A DNA stretch of 64,000 nt from Solimonas flava DSM 18980. Its GTDB lineage: Bacteria > Pseudomonadota > Gammaproteobacteria > Nevskiales > Nevskiaceae. The notes beneath the pieces were generated by a model. It was not told where the DNA came from, made no database searches, and saw nothing but the letters and a program-made list of their open reading frames with translations. The stretch is taken from positions 26,002 to 90,001 of the forward strand of contig NZ_AUFV01000017.1 of the NCBI RefSeq assembly GCF_000426685.1, read 5' to 3'. Numbering within the stretch: position 1 is the stretch's first letter; each line of letters begins with the position of its first letter. A program made the position numbers and the translations under genes. Below are positions 60,037-64,000 of this stretch, in pieces.

Positions 60037-61446
60037 CTATTTGCTGCTTCGATGCCCATCCCTCGCCTTCCTGTTGGCGGTCAGTTTGACCATCATCTTT
60101 GAATAGCCTCTCACGAAGTTGGATTGCACGCGCTCTGGTTCGCCGATCACTTCAATCTTGTCGAAACGTGCCAGCAACTCTTCCCAGAGGATGCGTAGCT
60201 GCATCTCGGCCAGACGATTGCCCATGCAGCGGTGAATACCATAGCCAAAGGACAGGTGATTGCGAGCCCCTTCGCGATCAATGATGAACTGATCCGGTTG
60301 GTCGAATGCACGTTCGTCGCGGTTGCCGGAGGCGTACCACATCACCACCTTGTCGCCCTTCTTGATACGCTGGCCGTTCAGCTCGACGTCCTCTTTCGCA
60401 ATGCGGCGCATATAGGCCAGCGGCGTTTGCCAGCGGATGATTTCCGACACCATGTTCGGAATCAGACCGGGGTTGTTCTTGAGTTTGGTGAATTCGTCCG
60501 GAAACCGATTCATGGCATAGACACCCCCGCTCATGGAGTTCCGGGTGGTGTCGTTGCCACCAACGATCAACAGCACAAGATTGCCCAGGAATTCCATCGG
60601 CTTGTCGATCAAATTCCGGGTGCTGTCATTGCTCTGCATCAGGCTGATCAGGTCAAAACCACTTTCGCCCCGAGCGGCTTGCTTCTCCTTCACACGCCAA
60701 AGGTGCGTAAAGTGTCTGGCCATATCCGCCATGCCCCTGAACAGCTCATCGGTGTCGTTCGACCCGCCCGTCATCTCGGCGCCGCCACCTGCCAGATCGG
60801 ACCAGTAAACGAGCTTTCGGCGCTCTTCGTAGGGGAAGTCGAGCAGCGTCGCCAGCATTCTGGCGGTCAGCTCTATAGAAACATCGTCCACCCAGTTGAA
60901 GGGCTTACCTAATGGCAGGTGATCCAGAACATCCTGGGTGCGGCCACGAATCAGCCCTTCCATTTCCTTGAGATTCTTCGGTGCGACAACCTCCTGGACA
61001 GCCTGTCGCTGTAGATCGTGCTTGGGGGGGTCCATGGCGATGAACATCTCAACGTAAAGCTCTTTAGGCGCCTCACCGATGACGATAAACGGCTCCGCGG
61101 AAAACAGCTCGTGGTGCTTGTCCACGAACTTGATGTCCTCAAAGCGGGTAATGGACCAGTACGGACCGAACGGGCTGTTTTTCTGGAAATGTACCGGACA
61201 CTCGTCGCGTAAGCGCTTGTAGTAGGACTCCCAACGATTTTGCCTGTACAGGAACGGGTTGCTGAGATCGATATCTTCTATCGCCAGCGTTGCCACATCA
61301 GGCACCGGCTTTTCAACGAATTCGGGGAACTCTGCGTAGATGCCCAATTTCGTTTTGGCCTTGTAGATGAAATGGCCAGCCTTGATTTGCAGAGGCATCG
61401 GTACGAATGCAGCGCCTTTCTCTGCCACCAGATCAACGATATTCAT
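60037..61446 (-). CDS. Cytochrome P450 CYP153A (alkane/fatty-acid omega-hydroxylase)
   Basis: Soluble class I P450 that hydroxylates terminal carbons of alkanes or fatty acids using a ferredoxin. 469 residues from ATG 61446, GGAG upstream. The I-helix GGNDTTRNSMSGG (297-309), ExxR in SEIIRWQTPLAYMRRIA, and the heme loop SFGYGIHRCMGNRLAE with Cys407 are intact; long stretches such as FVDKHHELFSAEP and NPFLYRQNRWESYY are CYP153A-like. Base composition is near 53% GC, far below neighbours, indicating transfer. The stop TAG is 1 bp from an ISL3 end, so the last residues may derive from the insertion. Confidence 0.96.
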   Translation of the reverse strand: MNIVDLVAEKGAAFVPMPLQIKAGHFIYKAKTKLGIYAEFPEFVEKPVPDVATLAIEDIDLSNPFLYRQNRWESYYKRLRDECPVHFQKNSPFGPYWSITRFEDIKFVDKHHELFSAEPFIVIGEAPKELYVEMFIAMDPPKHDLQRQAVQEVVAPKNLKEMEGLIRGRTQDVLDHLPLGKPFNWVDDVSIELTARMLATLLDFPYEERRKLVYWSDLAGGGAEMTGGSNDTDELFRGMADMARHFTHLWRVKEKQAARGESGFDLISLMQSNDSTRNLIDKPMEFLGNLVLLIVGGNDTTRNSMSGGVYAMNRFPDEFTKLKNNPGLIPNMVSEIIRWQTPLAYMRRIAKEDVELNGQRIKKGDKVVMWYASGNRDERAFDQPDQFIIDREGARNHLSFGYGIHRCMGNRLAEMQLRILWEELLARFDKIEVIGEPERVQSNFVRGYSKMMVKLTANRKARDGHRSSK

Positions 61447-61501
61447 AGTGCTTCTCCAAAGATTGGTACGTACTGCTGTGAGGGAGGGGTAGCCAGGATG
61501 G

Positions 61502-61822
61502 CTACATCTGAAATTCAGGCAGACGCACGACCATGCCATTCATCGCTTCAGTGGTGCTGATCTGGCAGGCCAGCCGTGACGTATCGGCACGCTCCGGGGT
61601 CATATCCAGCAACTGCAATTCCCCATCGCTGGCGACCCCGGTGGCCTTGATCCAATCGCCTGCGATGATCACATGGCAGGTGCCGCAGGCACATTCACCG
61701 CCGCAGTCTCCGTCGATGCCCGGTACACCATTGTCCTTGGCGGTTTGCATCAAGGACTTGCCCGGTTCTATTTCCACCGTGTGTTCGGTGCCATCGTGTT
61801 CGACAAAGGTAATGCTGCCCAT
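61502..61822 (-). CDS. [2Fe-2S] ferredoxin, putidaredoxin type
   Basis: Electron donor for CYP153. 106 residues with cluster ligands C40, C46, C49 and C86 (C-x5-C-x2-C...C in DGDCGGECACGTC and RLACQ). GGAG precedes the ATG at 61822. 55 bp upstream of CYP153 on the same strand and with the same low GC, so it is surely co-transcribed. An IS3 remnant ends about 40 bp upstream, which probably removed the native promoter. Confidence 0.95.
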   Translation of the reverse strand: MGSITFVEHDGTEHTVEIEPGKSLMQTAKDNGVPGIDGDCGGECACGTCHVIIAGDWIKATGVASDGELQLLDMTPERADTSRLACQISTTEAMNGMVVRLPEFQM

Positions 61823-61864
61823 TGCTTTCTCCTCGAAAATCGATTGATTCACTTGATGCTGGCG

Positions 61865-62600
61865 TGACAGCGGTACGCGTCAAGGTAGTTGTTGCCTGAA
61901 ATTTCACGCTGCGACCTGAATATCGGCGAGCATGATCGGCACGACAGCATCGCGCTCGGGATTGAGCGTGACGGCACCGATCGGCGTCCAGTTCCGCGTG
62001 CTTGTCGTCCAGCGCCGGGGATGGCGCTGGCGAGCCGCCTGATACAGCGCGTGCCGCTCGGCCAGGATCGCGCGTGGTCATGGCCGGTGTGGCGCTGCGC
62101 TGGCGCAACGTAGCGAATGCCGCTGTGGCGGCGGTCGTGGTTGTACCAGTGCACGAAGCGCTCGGCCCACTGCCGAGCATCGTCCAGCGTCTTGAAGCCG
62201 TTGGCCGGGTAGCCGGGCCGGTACTTGGCGGTACGGAACAGCGATTCGACAAAGGCGTTGTCGCCGGACACGCGCGGACGCGAGTACGACGGCGCGATCC
62301 CGAGCCAGTGCCAGTGCAGCATCGCCAGCACGGTCGTGGCCTTGAGAATGCCGCCGTTGTCGCCATGCAGGACCGGACCGTCTTCCCTGACGTGCACGCC
62401 TTCGGCCAGGGCGGTGCGCTTGACCAGATGCGCGGCGTGCTCGGCGGCCTCGACCTCATGAACCTCATGACCGACGATCTTGCGACTGTAGATGTCGAGG
62501 ATCAGGTACAGGCAGAACCAGCGACCGACGACCGGGGTCGGCAACCAGGTCACGTCCCAACACCAGACCTCGCCTGGGCCGTGTGCGACGCGCGCGCCGA
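61865..62600 (-). mobile_element. IS3-family element remnant
   Basis: Contains the C-terminal half of an IS3 OrfB and its 3' flank. The outer end is probably near 61865-61895 (minus strand CAACAACTACCTTGACGCG, similar to IS3-type ends). The 5' half of the element is missing and replaced by reductase coding sequence. Confidence 0.7.
61904..62600 (-). pseudogene. IS3-family transposase (OrfB) C-terminal fragment
   Basis: Integrase-core sequence starting about VAHGPGEVWCWDVTWLP: DDE residues in WDVTW, HGDNGG and NAFVESLFRTAKYRPGYP, then FVHWYNHDRRHSGIRYV. A frameshift near 62075 separates this from the natural tail (RAILAERHALYQAARQ ... IGAVTLNPERDAVV) that ends with TGA at 61904. The upstream reading frame is open into reductase sequence, giving a chimeric ORF. 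Confidence 0.85.
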
Positions 62601-63660
62601 GTAGCGCCGCGAGCGCGGCCGGTTCGATGCGCCCGCCATGGATCTCGCCGCCGAGCAGTCCGGCGCTGTCACCGGCCGCCGGCCGCGACAGGCAATGCAG
62701 CAGTTCGAAACGCTGCGGATACTGCTGCTGCAGCTCGCGCAGCTCGTCGCGGAACATCGTGCTGGCCGCGCTGCGGTTGCCATAGATCAGCACGAAGCGG
62801 CTGCGCGGCTCCGCGGCCAGCGTCGTCATCGCCAGCGGCAGGATCGGCGTGATGCCGCTGCCGGCGGCGATCGCGACGTGCGTGCGCGCGCGGCTGGCGC
62901 CGAGCGCGGTGCGGAACTGCCCGCTCGGCGGCATCACGTCGAGGCGGTCGCCGACGCGCAGGCGCTCGAGCGCATAGCCGGAGAAGACGCCGTCCGGCAC
63001 CCGGCGCACGGCGACGCGAGCGCCCCGTCCGGCGCCGGCGAACAGATCGAGTGGCTGCGCCGGCAGCTCATGCCGTCGATGACTGCGCGCAGCGTCAGGT
63101 GCTGCCCGGCGTCGAAGCGGAAGGTCTCGCGCAGCGCGTCCGGCACCGCGAAGCGGATCGCGACGCTGTCGTCGGTGAGGCGCTGCAGGTCCGCCACGCG
63201 CAGCGCGTGGAACTCCAGGCGCCGCCCGCTGCCGGCGACCGCCGGCGGCGGCAGGCCGCGTGCGCGGCGATACGCCGCCGCCGTCAACGTGCGCCCGAAC
63301 GCGGTCGCCAGCGGCGGCTCCTGCGCCAGGTAGTGCGCTTCGTTGCGCAGCCACACGCGGCGGTACGTGAAGAACGGAATCGACGGATGCAGATGATGGA
63401 CGAGGTGGTAGTTCTGCCACAGCATCAGCGGGTTCAGCAGCCGTTCGCGGCCGATGCGGTTGCGCGTCGCCTGATAGCGGTTGCTGCGCGCGGTGTCGCG
63501 CAGGCCGTGATGCGGCAGCCAGTCGAACGACCAGGCCAGCACGAACACGGCGAGCCGCTGCGGCAGCAGCACCAGGCGCAGCGCCGGCCACAGGTATCCG
63601 GCCAGCGTCGCCCAGGTCAACAACGCCGCGTACAGGCCGCTCATCGCGAAGGTCTCGATA
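62590..63660 (-). pseudogene. Broken fatty acid desaturase-ferredoxin reductase fusion gene
   Basis: First part (about 63660-63025): membrane segment then LMLWQNYHLVHHLHPSIPFF, the third histidine box of a membrane desaturase/hydroxylase, linked to a PaaE-type reductase start (VAIRFAVPDALRETFRFDAG, SHSICSPAPDG). Near 63028 the frame shifts and continues RVAVRRVPDGVFSGYALERL, MPPSGQF, AAGSGITPILPLAM and YGNRSAASTMFRDEL. It then runs into the transposase. Missing: the first two His boxes, the end of the NAD domain and the C-terminal 2Fe-2S domain. High GC like the host chromosome. Confidence 0.75.
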
Positions 63661-64000
63661 AGTAGACGGCGTCGGTCGCGGCGCGCAACGTGCGCATGAA
63701 CGCGGCGTTGTAGATGTCGCCGGACTTCTGGCGCATGGCGACCAGCGTCACGTTGGCGCCGCCGAATTCCTTTTCGTACTGCTTGTAGACCTGGATATAG
63801 GGATGGCCGAGCGGCAGCTGCTTCTCGAAGCCGGTGTCGAGCCGCAGATGCGCCGCCTGCCAGGCGAGCAGCAGCGTGATCAGGCCGAGCACGCTCAGCG
63901 TCAGGTAACGGCGGCTGAATATCAGCGGCTCCGTGAGGCGCACGAAAGCCTGCGCGAACGCGCTTCTCGAATCATGCATCGCTGCGCTTCTCGAATCATG
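63641..64000 (-). pseudogene. RND (MMPL-type) exporter, N-terminal fragment
   Basis: About 113 codons from the ATG at 63979: MHDSRSAFAQAFVRLTEPLIF, one membrane helix (YLTLSVLGLITLLLAWQAAHL), then LDTGFEKQLPLGHPYIQVYK and GGANVTLVAMRQKSGDIYN. Similarity stops at AATDAV, where the frame runs into desaturase DNA and ends. Full proteins of this family exceed 750 residues. The reading frame is still open at base 64000, so an upstream start is possible. Confidence 0.75.
63960..64000. repeat. 24-bp tandem duplication at the exporter start
   Basis: GCGCTTCTCGAATCATG occurs at 63960-63976 and again at 63984-64000. In the minus-strand frame this repeats HDSRSA in register, so two alternative starts with the same first residues are possible. 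Confidence 0.85.

Overview
The window is about 70% GC and densely packed. It looks like a chromosomal segment of a gammaproteobacterium. Three things suggest this: the gene order rnpB-mraZ-rsmH-ftsL-ftsI-murEF-mraY-murD-ftsW-murGCB-ddl-ftsQAZ-lpxC-dciA-M23-secA, a meso-DAP-type MurE with a recycling ligase Mpl, and a complete Lpt/Kds lipopolysaccharide block. The composition plus a CYP153 alkane hydroxylase would fit the Nevskiales/Solimonadaceae, but that placement is inference; no rRNA is present.

Layout. 1-23,130 (minus strand): secA (3' end outside the window), an M23 peptidase, divergent dciA-like gene, lpxC, then the whole division and cell-wall (dcw) cluster, almost every gene joined to the next by an ATGA, GTGA or TGATG overlap. 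Expression is headed by a sigma70-like promoter with an MraZ operator before mraZ, and by a strong AT-rich promoter before ftsZ. rnpB lies just upstream of mraZ. 24-32 kb: an SRPBCC protein, a BtuF-like protein, hisD-hisG, a NYN-LOTUS RNA-binding gene, murA, ibaG, a LysE exporter and a YadGH-type ABC exporter. 32-37.3 kb (plus): photolyase, then kdsD-kdsC-lptC-lptA-lptB. 37-58 kb: mostly single housekeeping genes: zinc peptidase, GNAT, argG, rnt, opgGH (periplasmic glucans), a five-repeat TonB_C protein with a decayed tandem paralogue, olsB-olsA (ornithine lipids), lipA, a frameshifted hypothetical gene, mpl, a YIP1-like membrane protein, rnd, adk, ppa, a small membrane protein, a ROK sugar kinase and a PAF-acetylhydrolase-like esterase.

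58.3-64 kb is a rearranged accessory region. A decapitated GPH/MFS transporter abuts a truncated ISL3 transposase. The ISL3 terminal repeat lies 1 bp beyond the stop of a CYP153A gene. CYP153A and its [2Fe-2S] ferredoxin are intact and clearly lower in GC than everything around them. Upstream comes an IS3-family transposase remnant fused in frame to a broken desaturase-reductase gene, which itself joins a truncated RND exporter. The electron-transfer reductase normally expected beside CYP153 and ferredoxin is not intact in the window.

The genes together cover envelope assembly: lipid A (lpxC), peptidoglycan precursors (murA-G, mraY, ddl, mpl), division (ftsL/I/W/Q/A/Z), LPS transport (lptABC), Kdo synthesis (kdsCD), glucans (opgGH), ornithine lipids and secretion (secA). 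Points that deserve a second look are the IS-bounded CYP153 cassette, a partial tandem duplication of the ddl start, tiny ORFs that tile the few gaps between otherwise overlapping envelope genes, and several single-base frameshifts that could be real decay or assembly error.
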